Origin: Phreatobacter sp.
GTDB taxonomy: Bacteria; Pseudomonadota; Alphaproteobacteria; Rhizobiales; Phreatobacteraceae
Assembly (NCBI RefSeq): GCF_027532945.1
Contig: NZ_JAPZTZ010000008.1
Coordinates: forward strand, 78,217-142,216
DNA: 64,000 nucleotides
Reading direction: 5' to 3'
Each line of letters begins with the position of its first letter. Position 1 is the stretch's first letter. Positions 33,529 through 41,421 of this stretch are shown piece after piece. Under the pieces are notes generated by a model. The model was not told where the DNA came from. It saw only the letters and a list, made by a program, of their open reading frames with translations, and did no database searches. Position numbers and translations under genes: made by a program.

Positions 33529-35106
33529 TTACATGTAGTTGACGATGGTTAGCTTGGAGAGCATCGAGCTCGTCTGATAGCTGGCCTGAAGGTTCGTCTG
33601 CAGCGCCAGCATCTGCACGCCGACCTCGTTCGGGTCAGCCCGCTCGATATCGGTCACGAGGCCGCCCAGCATCGACTTTCTGTCGGCATGGCGCGTCTTG
33701 GCGCTGCCGGCCGCCGTGGTCGCCGCGGCGATGTCGATCTGGATCGACTGCACGGTCTGCGTGCCCTTTTCCATGCTGAGCCCCGAGACCACGCGCGGCG
33801 TCAGGGCCTGGAAGCGACCGAGGCCGTTGGTGTCAGTCTCGCTGAACTTAAGGCTGCTCGCCACCGCCATGTACTGGACCGCGGTGCGCAGGGCCTCCTC
33901 GTCGGCGCGCACGCCGTAGAAGACCGACTGGGCGTTGTCGATCTCGGCCGAGGCGGTCGCCCGCGGATTGGAGGAGACGAGGTCGCCCTGGTACCAGCGC
34001 ACGGTGCGCGCCTCGGCGTTCTGCGGCGTGTCATAGGCCACGGAGTCCGCCATCGTGCCGGAAACCCCTGCCACCAGCCGCTTGGCGATGCCCTGCTCCA
34101 CTGGCGGCGGGCCGGCGCTGGCGGTCGCCTCGCCCTTGAAGAAGTCCTCGCCCGCCTTGACCGCCGAGGCGGCGGCAAGCGGCCCGCCGATCAGCTTGCC
34201 GAGCTGGGTGCCGAGCGTGGCGCGCAAATTGTTCAGCGTGTCGGTCGAATTGGCGCCAATCTTGAATTCGTTGGCCGCCACGACCGGCGCATCGGCCGAA
34301 ACGGCGGTGAGCGTCATCTGCTCGATGCTGCCGTCGGGCAGCGTGAACTTCAGCATCATCGCCTGGCCAACCGAGGCATTGCCCGCGCCCGCGGCGAGCG
34401 ACAGCGAGGCCGGCGGGCCCGCCGTATGGGTCGCCGTAATGCCGTCGACGGCGCCGGTGGGAGGCGCGACCTTGAGGCCCAAGGCGTGGACACCGTCCTC
34501 GGTGAGCGTCACGGGCTGCGTGCCCTGCGCCGACAGGGTCACGCGGCCGGTGGCGGCGGGATTGGCCTCCGGAGAGGCGCTGGCGACGCCGAGATCGGCC
34601 TGCATGCGCTGCAGCAGGACGGTCTTGAAGCCGTCCTTGGAATTATCACCGTTGAGGAAGATCGTCGGATCGACAACCGGCGGCGTCGCCGACTTGCGGC
34701 CGCCGAAGACATAGCGCGTGCCGTCATTGGCATTCAGCATGGACACGATGGAGGACAGGCTCTGGCCTGCCGCCACCTGGCCGATCGTCTGGCCGGACGA
34801 CAGCTTGTACTCGTTCGGCTGCATCGACGTCTTGGTCGACGAGATCGTTTTCGAGATGCCGGTGAGCGACGTGTCGATGATCGAGATGCGCGTCGAGACG
34901 AGCGAGATACTCTGCTGCCAGGCGTCGATCTGGCTCATCGAGGCGCGGAAGGCGAGCGAGAAGCCGCGCTCGGCGCCGAGGCCGCCATAGGTCTCGGCCT
35001 TCTTGCCAGTGCCGAGCTGGCGCTGGAGGTCCGAGAGCTGGTCCTTCATGCGCAGGAAGTCCGCCGCGCTCAGTCCCGAGATGATACCGGAAGTTCGAAT
35101 GGCCAT
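33529..35106 (-). CDS. flgL: Hook-filament junction protein FlgL
   Basis: A 525-residue HAP3. The N-terminus has the flagellin-like motif MKDQLSDLQRQLGTGKKAET; the C-terminus ends VQMLALQTNLQASYQTSSML then SKLTIVNYM. The large middle is variable and beta-rich. The start at 35106 (MAIRTSGIISGL) is preferred over 35118. It follows flgK with 8 bases between stop and start. Confidence 0.92.
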   Translation of the reverse strand: MAIRTSGIISGLSAADFLRMKDQLSDLQRQLGTGKKAETYGGLGAERGFSLAFRASMSQIDAWQQSISLVSTRISIIDTSLTGISKTISSTKTSMQPNEYKLSSGQTIGQVAAGQSLSSIVSMLNANDGTRYVFGGRKSATPPVVDPTIFLNGDNSKDGFKTVLLQRMQADLGVASASPEANPAATGRVTLSAQGTQPVTLTEDGVHALGLKVAPPTGAVDGITATHTAGPPASLSLAAGAGNASVGQAMMLKFTLPDGSIEQMTLTAVSADAPVVAANEFKIGANSTDTLNNLRATLGTQLGKLIGGPLAAASAVKAGEDFFKGEATASAGPPPVEQGIAKRLVAGVSGTMADSVAYDTPQNAEARTVRWYQGDLVSSNPRATASAEIDNAQSVFYGVRADEEALRTAVQYMAVASSLKFSETDTNGLGRFQALTPRVVSGLSMEKGTQTVQSIQIDIAAATTAAGSAKTRHADRKSMLGGLVTDIERADPNEVGVQMLALQTNLQASYQTSSMLSKLTIVNYM

Positions 35107-35114
35107 GACGCGCC

Positions 35115-37007
35115 TCACATCTTCTGCAGCATGTCCAGCATCTCGCGGACCGAGCTCATGATGCGCGCATTGGCGCCGTAAGCGGTCTGCAGCTGGATCA
35201 GCAGGGTCATTTCCTCGTCGATGTTCACCGCCGCGACGCTATCGAAGCGCGCCTGCAGCTGCGTCACCACGGCATCCTGGCCTTTGGCCACCTGCTTGGC
35301 GCTGGCCGCGTCATTGGTCTGGTTGACGATCACCGAGCGGGCATAGGAGAGCACCGAGCCTCGGAACGGATTGCCGTCAGTGCCAAGACCTCCGGCCGGT
35401 TTGAAGTAGCGGCCCGTATCGGCGAGCGCCTTCACGAAGTAGGACGGGCGCGTCCCGTCGGATTCCAGCGTCGTGGCGCTGAGCTTCACCAGCGCGCTCG
35501 GATCAGCCTTCAGCGCGGCATTCACGTCGATACGCACGGCAAGCCCGACGAACTGCGATCCCGAACCGGTGTAGCGGTCCGAGTAGAGCCCTCCGACGGC
35601 TGTCGAATCGATGAAGAAGGGCAGCGACGTGCCGCCATCGGTCAGCGTGCGCGCCGTGACATTGGCCGCCGCGGCATTGACCGCGGCGCCGCCCGTGACG
35701 GTCGGATCGGCGAGGACGCGCAGGTTCGACCCCGACACGGCCACCGAGAAGGAACCAGCGGGCGCGCCGACGCTCGTCGCCCAGGTGTCGATCGCCGCCT
35801 GCATCTGCATCGCGTGCCCCGCGGCCGAGGTACCGGTCAGGCGGAACACCTGATCGTTCGGGTCGGCCGTCATCGTGTCGGCCATGGGCACGGTGGTGTC
35901 GTCGACACGCTTGAACGTGAGCTTCTTGGTGACGCCGTTGGCGGTGAGCTCAAGCGTCACCGTGTCGCCGTCGGACAGGCCCGGACCGAGAACGGTGTCG
36001 TAGCCCTTTGTGGGACCAGGCCCGGCCACCGTAGCCGGGGTGCTGGTCGAGCCATTGCCGAGCGCTTGGGCAAGGCTGGCGGCGATCTGGTCGAGCTGCG
36101 ACTGCGCCGCCGGCATGGCCTTGTCGCGCAGGTCGATGAGGGCGGCGATCTTGCCTGACGTGAACACCCCGGCCGCGATGAGATCCATCTGGCCCGACGG
36201 CGTATCGGCCGTGATCGTGCCGACCGTCCGCTTGGTCGGGTCGGTATCGTAGATATTGGACGGACCGATGAGGTCGCGGCCATCGAAGGACAGTGTCGGC
36301 TTGGTGGTGGACAGCAGCACGAAGCCGGCGCCGCCATAGAGCTGAACCGCGCCGCTATCCTGATAGACGGTGCGGACATTGGTGTATTCGGCGATCTCGG
36401 AGACCAGGGCGTCGCGCTGGTCGAGCAGGCCGACGCGGCTCTCGTCGGTGAACGAGACTTCGAGCCGGCCGTTCACCTTCGACAGGTCGGTGAGCAGCGT
36501 GTTGAGGCGCGTGGTGGCGTCGGCAAGGCCCTTCTCGGCGTCGAGGCGCATGTCCTGCACCGAGGTCGACAGGCTGCGGAGGCTCTGCGCCACCACCGTC
36601 GCCGAATTGATGACGCCGGCCCGCGCCGTGGCGCTCTCCGGCGAGGTCAGCAGCGTCTGGAACGACGAGGAGAAGGTGTTCAGCACCGTGTCGAGGGCGC
36701 GGGCCGAACCAGGCGCGCCCATCATCTGGTCGAGCCGGTCGAGGAACTGCGAGCGGGTGGAGGCATAGCCGGCATTCGACTTTTCGCCGACCAGCTGGCG
36801 CTGCACGAAGGCGTCATATTCTCGCCGGATCGAACCGACCTTGACGCCGGCGATCTGGTCGCCGGCGAGCGCGTCGACCGGGTCGATCAGCTTGCGCGTG
36901 TAGCTGGGGTTCCCCGCATTGGCGATGTTGGCGCTGGTCAGCGCCGTCGCCTGCGCGTTGAAGCGCAGGCCGGACAGGGAATTGGCGAGGGCACTGGTGA
37001 GGGTCAT
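35115..37007 (-). CDS. flgK: Hook-filament junction protein FlgK
   Basis: A 630-residue HAP1. The N-terminal axial motif is LRFNAQATALTSANIANAGN then PSYTRKLIDPV; the C-terminal is VNIDEEMTLLIQLQTAYGAN then ARIMSSVREMLDMLQ. Between flgE and flgL on the minus strand, 35 bp after flgE. Confidence 0.94.
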   Translation of the reverse strand: MTLTSALANSLSGLRFNAQATALTSANIANAGNPSYTRKLIDPVDALAGDQIAGVKVGSIRREYDAFVQRQLVGEKSNAGYASTRSQFLDRLDQMMGAPGSARALDTVLNTFSSSFQTLLTSPESATARAGVINSATVVAQSLRSLSTSVQDMRLDAEKGLADATTRLNTLLTDLSKVNGRLEVSFTDESRVGLLDQRDALVSEIAEYTNVRTVYQDSGAVQLYGGAGFVLLSTTKPTLSFDGRDLIGPSNIYDTDPTKRTVGTITADTPSGQMDLIAAGVFTSGKIAALIDLRDKAMPAAQSQLDQIAASLAQALGNGSTSTPATVAGPGPTKGYDTVLGPGLSDGDTVTLELTANGVTKKLTFKRVDDTTVPMADTMTADPNDQVFRLTGTSAAGHAMQMQAAIDTWATSVGAPAGSFSVAVSGSNLRVLADPTVTGGAAVNAAAANVTARTLTDGGTSLPFFIDSTAVGGLYSDRYTGSGSQFVGLAVRIDVNAALKADPSALVKLSATTLESDGTRPSYFVKALADTGRYFKPAGGLGTDGNPFRGSVLSYARSVIVNQTNDAASAKQVAKGQDAVVTQLQARFDSVAAVNIDEEMTLLIQLQTAYGANARIMSSVREMLDMLQKM

Positions 37008-37042
37008 CGCAGGTCACTCCTTGACGCGCGCCATGCTCCGCC

Positions 37043-38395
37043 TCAGCGGATCATGTTGATCGTTTCCTGGAGCATCGAGTTCGAGGTGGTCACGATGCGG
37101 GTGTTGGCCGCGTAGGCCTGCTGGGTGATGATCAGCTTGGTGAACTCCTCGGAGATGTCGACGTTCGAGCCCTCAAGGCTCTGCGACACGATCCGCCCGG
37201 AGGCGCCGAGGATGGCCGGGCCCGAGCCCGACGTCTCCTGGAAGGCGCCGCCATCGAGGCGCTTCAGCATGTTGTCGCCGTTGAAGCTGGCGAGCGGGAT
37301 GGAGAACAGGTCCACCGACTGGCCGTTGGAATAGTTGCCGCGCACGCGGCCGGTAACGGTGATGGTGACGTTCGTCAGCTCGCCGACGGCGTAGCCGTTC
37401 TGGCCAATGTCGGTCACCTGAACCGTGCCGTCGGCGCGGGCATATTGGGACAGGCCGTTGGTGCCGATATCGAGCTCGACATTGCCGACATTGGTGCCGT
37501 TGACCGTCAGGTTGGGGATGGTCGGCGACGAGGTCGGCGAGGTCAGCTGGCCGGTGCTGGAGAAGGTGAAGTCGCCACCGATACGCGTCCACGTCTCGGC
37601 GCCTGAGGTCGAGCTCGACTGATAATAGGCGCTCCAGGTGTCGGAGACGGCAGGCGGGCCGGCGCTGGCATTGGCGGTCTTGGCCCAGCGCACCTGCACG
37701 TTCACCTGTTTGCCGAGCGAATCGTAGGCGATGATCGAGCCGCCGGAAACCGATGTGGCGACGAAATTGGCGGCATTGGTAGAGTTGATGGTGGCCGAGC
37801 CGATCAGCGAGGCCTGCATCAGTTCGCTGCCGGCGGTGGAGCTCGCATTCGTCGTCTTCGGCGTCGTGGGCAAGCTGGCGCGGTACTTGATCACGTCGGT
37901 GGCGCGGGCCGGCACGACGTCGTTGGTGATCTGGATCGGCACCGTCGAGGAGCCGAGGGGATTGCCGGTTTTGCGGTCGAGCGGCAGGCCGCGCAGGTAA
38001 TAGCCGGCACCATTGACCATGTAGCCGTTGGCGTCGACGGTGAAGTCGCCGCGCCTAGTATAGGCGTTGGTCGTGGCGAAGGTCGGCTTGCCGTCGACCA
38101 TGCCCGAGGGCTGCTGCACCACGAAATAGCCGTCGCCGTTGATGGCGAGGTTGGTGGTGATCGAGGTCGCGGAGATCTGGCCCTGGATCGTGTTGGTGGC
38201 ACGCGAATAACCAGTGACCGAGCCGGAGAGCTCACGCTTGGGGCCCGAATCCGGGATCAGGTCGACGAAGGCCGTGTCGATGCGCTTGAAAGCGGTTGTC
38301 TGCGAGTTGGCGATATTGCCGGAAATGTTTTCCAGGGCGTAGGCCTGCGCCGAGAGGCCGCTGACCGCCGTGGTCATTGCACCGAAGATACCCAT
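37043..38395 (-). CDS. flgE: Flagellar hook protein FlgE
   Basis: A 450-residue hook subunit. The N-terminus is AMTTAVSGLSAQAYALENIS then GNIANSQTTAFKRIDTAFVD; the C-terminus is EEFTKLIITQQAYAANTRIV then TTSNSMLQETINMIR. The ATG at 38395 has GGGGAG about 8 bases upstream; the frame extends further upstream without hook similarity. First gene of flgE-flgK-flgL, behind a near-consensus sigma-54 promoter. Confidence 0.95.
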   Translation of the reverse strand: MGIFGAMTTAVSGLSAQAYALENISGNIANSQTTAFKRIDTAFVDLIPDSGPKRELSGSVTGYSRATNTIQGQISATSITTNLAINGDGYFVVQQPSGMVDGKPTFATTNAYTRRGDFTVDANGYMVNGAGYYLRGLPLDRKTGNPLGSSTVPIQITNDVVPARATDVIKYRASLPTTPKTTNASSTAGSELMQASLIGSATINSTNAANFVATSVSGGSIIAYDSLGKQVNVQVRWAKTANASAGPPAVSDTWSAYYQSSSTSGAETWTRIGGDFTFSSTGQLTSPTSSPTIPNLTVNGTNVGNVELDIGTNGLSQYARADGTVQVTDIGQNGYAVGELTNVTITVTGRVRGNYSNGQSVDLFSIPLASFNGDNMLKRLDGGAFQETSGSGPAILGASGRIVSQSLEGSNVDISEEFTKLIITQQAYAANTRIVTTSNSMLQETINMIR

Positions 38396-38465
38396 TGTTA
38401 CTCCCCTCGCCGCTGCTGCACGGCCGGCAGGCGACGCAACCCGTCGCGCTTCGCCAAAAGGCTTT

Positions 38466-38481
38466 GCAGCGCCCGTGCCAA
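38466..38481 (-). promoter_or_regulatory. Sigma-54 promoter (-24/-12) of flgE operon
   Basis: On the minus strand TTGGCACGGGCGCTGC matches TTGGCACG-N4-TTGC with one mismatch and 12-base GG-to-GC spacing. The leader to flgE would be about 60 nt. Confidence 0.8.
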
Positions 38482-38575
38482 GACCGCGGACAGCGAGGAG
38501 GTCTTGTTTTTCAAGGATTTGGATGGTGAACGCCGCGTTAATGCGCGGGCGCCCGGCAGTTTCGCCTGTGCCGAT

Positions 38576-38590
38576 CGGCATATTCTGCCG
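38576..38590. promoter_or_regulatory. FlbD/ftr-like palindrome upstream of flgE
   Basis: CGGCAT-ATT-CTGCCG, an imperfect copy of the CGGCAA-N3-TTGCCG palindrome. Its centre is about 110 bp upstream of the flgE sigma-54 element, the same geometry as at flgF and flgI. The rest of the 287-bp gap to the MoxR gene shows no other recognisable element apart from a TTAA at 38538-38541. Confidence 0.62.
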
Positions 38591-38682
38591 GGTGTTGCGG
38601 GGCCGCCCTGCCCCCCCTACCCTTGTCGCCAGACGAGGGGGCGATGCCCCCGCGACCCCCTGCAAGGCGAGAGGCAAATTCC

Positions 38683-39531
38683 ATGGCGTCCGGGCGTTTC
38701 GAGGGCACGAGCGGCTATGTCGCGACCGACGACCTCAAGGTCGCGGTGAACGCGGCGATCACGCTGCAGCGGCCGCTGCTGGTGAAGGGCGAGCCCGGCA
38801 CCGGCAAGACGGTCCTCGCCATCGAGGTGGCCAAGGCCATCGGCGCGCCGCTCATCGAGTGGCACGTGAAGTCCACCACCAAGGCGCAGCAGGGCCTCTA
38901 CGAATATGACGCGGTCTCCCGCCTGCGCGACAGCCAGCTCGGCGACGAGAAGGTCAAGGACATCGCCAACTACATCAAGCGCGGCAAGCTGTGGGAGGCC
39001 TTCTCGGCGCCCGTGCGGCCGGTGCTGCTGATCGACGAGATCGACAAGGCCGACATCGAGTTCCCGAACGACCTCCTCCAGGAGCTCGATCGCATGGAGT
39101 TCTTTGTCTACGAGACCGGCGAGACCGTGAAGGCGGTGCAGCGCCCCATCGTCGTCATCACCTCGAACAACGAGAAGGAACTGCCGGACGCCTTCCTGCG
39201 CCGCTGCTTCTTCCATTACATCAAGTTCCCCGATGCCGGGACGATGCAGGCCATCGTCGACGTCCACTTCCCCGGCATCAAGCAGAAGCTGGTCTCCGAG
39301 GCGCTGCGCATCTTCTACGAGGTGCGCGAGGTCCCCGGCCTGAAGAAGAAGCCGTCGACCTCCGAGCTGCTGGACTGGCTGAAGCTGTTGATGGTCGAGG
39401 ACATCGATGTCGAGACGCTGCGCGAGAAGGACCCGCGCAAGATGATCCCGCCGCTCCACGGCGCGCTTCTGAAGAACGAGCAGGACGTGCATCTCTTCGA
39501 GCGGCTGGCCTTCCTCGCCCGCCGCGGCTGA
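38683..39531 (+). CDS. MoxR-family AAA+ ATPase
   Basis: A 282-residue cytoplasmic ATPase. Walker A is GEPGTGKT, Walker B LLIDEID, and sensor 1 VVITSNNEKELPDAFLRRC. MoxR proteins act as chaperones that activate or insert cofactors together with a VWA-domain partner. Such a partner (CoxE-like) is encoded at 41422-42603. An ATG at 38623 would add 20 unlikely residues. Confidence 0.92.
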   Translation: MASGRFEGTSGYVATDDLKVAVNAAITLQRPLLVKGEPGTGKTVLAIEVAKAIGAPLIEWHVKSTTKAQQGLYEYDAVSRLRDSQLGDEKVKDIANYIKRGKLWEAFSAPVRPVLLIDEIDKADIEFPNDLLQELDRMEFFVYETGETVKAVQRPIVVITSNNEKELPDAFLRRCFFHYIKFPDAGTMQAIVDVHFPGIKQKLVSEALRIFYEVREVPGLKKKPSTSELLDWLKLLMVEDIDVETLREKDPRKMIPPLHGALLKNEQDVHLFERLAFLARRG

Positions 39532-39602
39532 GGCATGGTCCGCGGGGCCGCGCGGCGAGTCGCGCGGTATCGATGGGACATGTCCAACGGGGACCGGCAA
39601 CC

Positions 39603-40145
39603 GTGAAGGGTTGGCCTTCAGGCATGGCCGCACTGGCGGCGCTCTGGCTCACCGGCTGCTCCGCCGGGCTCGATGCGAGCCCGCCGGGGCCTGCGGGAAC
39701 TTCAGCCTGGGCCATCGAACGCCAGGTCGCGCGCTGCCGCGCCACCCAGTCCGGCGGCACACGGGCAGCGGGCGCAGGCCTCGCGGGCGTCGCCATCTTC
39801 GGCTCGGTCACCGCCATCTCCCGAACCGAGGGACCGGAGGATTGTGGCCCCGTCCTCGCCCTCACCGACGAGGATGTCGGTGAGATCCGCACCTTGCTCA
39901 CCGCGACCGCCGCCAGCGCCCGCGGGCTCGACACGACCTGGCGCAGCCGCGCCGGCGCCCGCCGCGAGCTCGTCCTCTCGGTCTATCCGGTCGAGGCACG
40001 GTCGGGCCGCCCCTGCCGCGTCGTCACTGCGATGTTGACGGTCTATGGCGATCCCGCCGGCGCGCTGTTTGGCGCCCCGCCACCCCTCCCCCTCGACGAG
40101 CAGCGCTTCTGCCGGGCCCCGAGTGGAGCCTGGGAGCCGGGCTGA
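39603..40145 (+). CDS. Putative lipoprotein of unknown function
   Basis: A 180-residue protein from a GTG start. The N-terminus MKGWPSGMAALAALWLTGC ends in a lipobox-like LTGC. The mature region has three further cysteines (about VARC, PEDC and RPC/RFC positions), a Gly/Ala-rich hydrophobic stretch (AAGAGLAGVAIFGSV) and mixed beta sequence (RRELVLSVYPVEARSG, VTAMLTVYGDP). No family is recognised. ATGs at 39573 and 39624 are alternative starts in the same frame; the GTG gives the best lipoprotein signal. It lies 71 bp after the MoxR gene on the same strand. Confidence 0.55.
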   Translation: MKGWPSGMAALAALWLTGCSAGLDASPPGPAGTSAWAIERQVARCRATQSGGTRAAGAGLAGVAIFGSVTAISRTEGPEDCGPVLALTDEDVGEIRTLLTATAASARGLDTTWRSRAGARRELVLSVYPVEARSGRPCRVVTAMLTVYGDPAGALFGAPPPLPLDEQRFCRAPSGAWEPG

Positions 40146-40237
40146 GGGCTGCGTCCCGATACGCGCGGCCGCACTCCGTGTCGTCGCGCTGAAACATGGC
40201 GGCCTTGTGCTGGCTGTATCCTGACCGGAGCCTGCCC

Positions 40238-40459
40238 ATGACCTCCACTCTCGCCCTCATCCTCGTCCTCGCCGCCTCTGCCGTCGCGCTGCTCGTCTTC
40301 GTGCTCAAGGCGATCCTCGGTGGCGGCAGCGATGGCGACAGCAGTGACGGCGGCTCCGGCGCTGACGACAGCAACGACGCAGGCGAATCCAGCAGCGGCG
40401 GCGATTCCGGCGGTGGCGACTCCGGTGGCGGTGGCGATGGGGGCGGTGGCGGCGATTGA
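40238..40459 (+). CDS. Small membrane protein with Gly/Ser/Asp-rich tail
   Basis: A 73-residue protein: an N-terminal membrane helix (LALILVLAASAVALLVFVLK) followed by about 45 residues made almost only of Gly, Ser and Asp. The tail is probably disordered and strongly acidic, and should face the periplasm or be lipid-proximal. The ATG at 40238 is chosen over 40196. Low-complexity composition makes homology assignment impossible by eye. Confidence 0.6.
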   Translation: MTSTLALILVLAASAVALLVFVLKAILGGGSDGDSSDGGSGADDSNDAGESSSGGDSGGGDSGGGGDGGGGGD

Positions 40460-40474
40460 ACCCGAGACGAAGGC

Positions 40475-41110
40475 TCAGCCACCCCGCATGAGCCCCACAC
40501 CCCAGCGGCCGAGCCGATAGGCGCCATAAACCAGCGCTCCCATGACCGTAAGTCCGAGGACACCCTCGGCGACCCCGGCAAGCGACAAGGCGCCGCTACG
40601 GGCCTCCTGGACGATGCGCGCCACCATTCCGGCACCAGCCGCTCCGCCCAGCACGATGGCGACCGTCAGAAGGACGAGGTGGCCGGGCTGCCGCGGCGCC
40701 TCTCCGCCCCCCGGCAGGCGACGACGCCAGCGGTCGATGCGGATGGCAAGACGCGCCGCGACATAACCAGCCGCATAGAGCGGCGGCAGCATGCCGATCC
40801 CGATGAAGGAGGCGATGAGCGTGATCGCCACGGACCGCCGCATGGCATCGGCGAGACCGGCCAGGGAGCCGGGCGGACAGGGACGGAAGTCGAGGCCCAG
40901 CGGCGCCGGACAACCGGCCCAGTCGGACAGGGCCGGGAACAGCAGAAAGCTGGCAATCACCCAGAGGCCCGGGAGCGCAACGATCCAGCCGAGAAGAAGG
41001 GGCCAGCGGCGCTCGACGGCCTTGGGTGACGCGGGCGCGGACGGAGGAGCTGACGGCGGCATGCGAATGGTGTGCAACGTCGATGTTTCTAGCGATTGTC
41101 GTTGCGTCAT
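40475..41110 (-). CDS. Hypothetical four-helix membrane protein
   Basis: A 211-residue membrane protein with about four hydrophobic segments (LLLGWIVALPGLWVIASFLL; VAITLIASFIGIGMLPPLYA; LVLLTVAIVLGGAAGAGMVA; GVAEGVLGLTVMGALVYGAY), a Pro/Ala-rich cytoplasmic N-terminus and two Cys in the first loop (CPAPLGLDFRPC). Not recognised. A shorter start at 41062 is possible. It converges with the Gly/Ser-rich gene and diverges from the small gene at 41189. Confidence 0.65.
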   Translation of the reverse strand: MTQRQSLETSTLHTIRMPPSAPPSAPASPKAVERRWPLLLGWIVALPGLWVIASFLLFPALSDWAGCPAPLGLDFRPCPPGSLAGLADAMRRSVAITLIASFIGIGMLPPLYAAGYVAARLAIRIDRWRRRLPGGGEAPRQPGHLVLLTVAIVLGGAAGAGMVARIVQEARSGALSLAGVAEGVLGLTVMGALVYGAYRLGRWGVGLMRGG

Positions 41111-41188
41111 GGGACCCCGGTTCCAACCGGTGTCCGCCGTCTGGCATGGCCCTTTGACGGCCATGTTCCGAAGGCGCATTTTTTTCAC

Positions 41189-41368
41189 ATGCGACACGCG
41201 GTCTATTTCACCGCCTTTGCGGCCTTGGTTCTGTCCCTGCCCCTTTCATGGTGGATGGCCAGCCGCTTTCGGCGGAGCGCTCGCATGCGTCATGCGGAGG
41301 AACAACGGGCGGCAGCGGACCGGCTTGCGGCAACCGCCGGCGCGCCACAGGGCGGGGGCAGCGTCTGA
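41189..41368 (+). CDS. Small single-pass membrane protein
   Basis: A 59-residue protein with one N-terminal helix (YFTAFAALVLSLPLSWWMAS) followed by a basic, then Ala/Gln-rich cytoplasmic tail. It lies 53 bp upstream of the VWA gene on the same strand. Too small to assign, but the hydrophobic-then-charged layout and codon use look coding. Confidence 0.5.
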   Translation: MRHAVYFTAFAALVLSLPLSWWMASRFRRSARMRHAEEQRAAADRLAATAGAPQGGGSV

Positions 41369-41421
41369 TCCGCCCAACGGCACGGGATGACGGCGGCGGG
41401 CCGAGCCCCTAGACTGCCCCC

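Noticed and set aside
38551..38575. Second palindrome-like element CGGCAG...TGCCG just upstream of the flgE palindrome
   Set aside because: Arms are too far apart (not N3) and poorly matched; not counted among the five copies.
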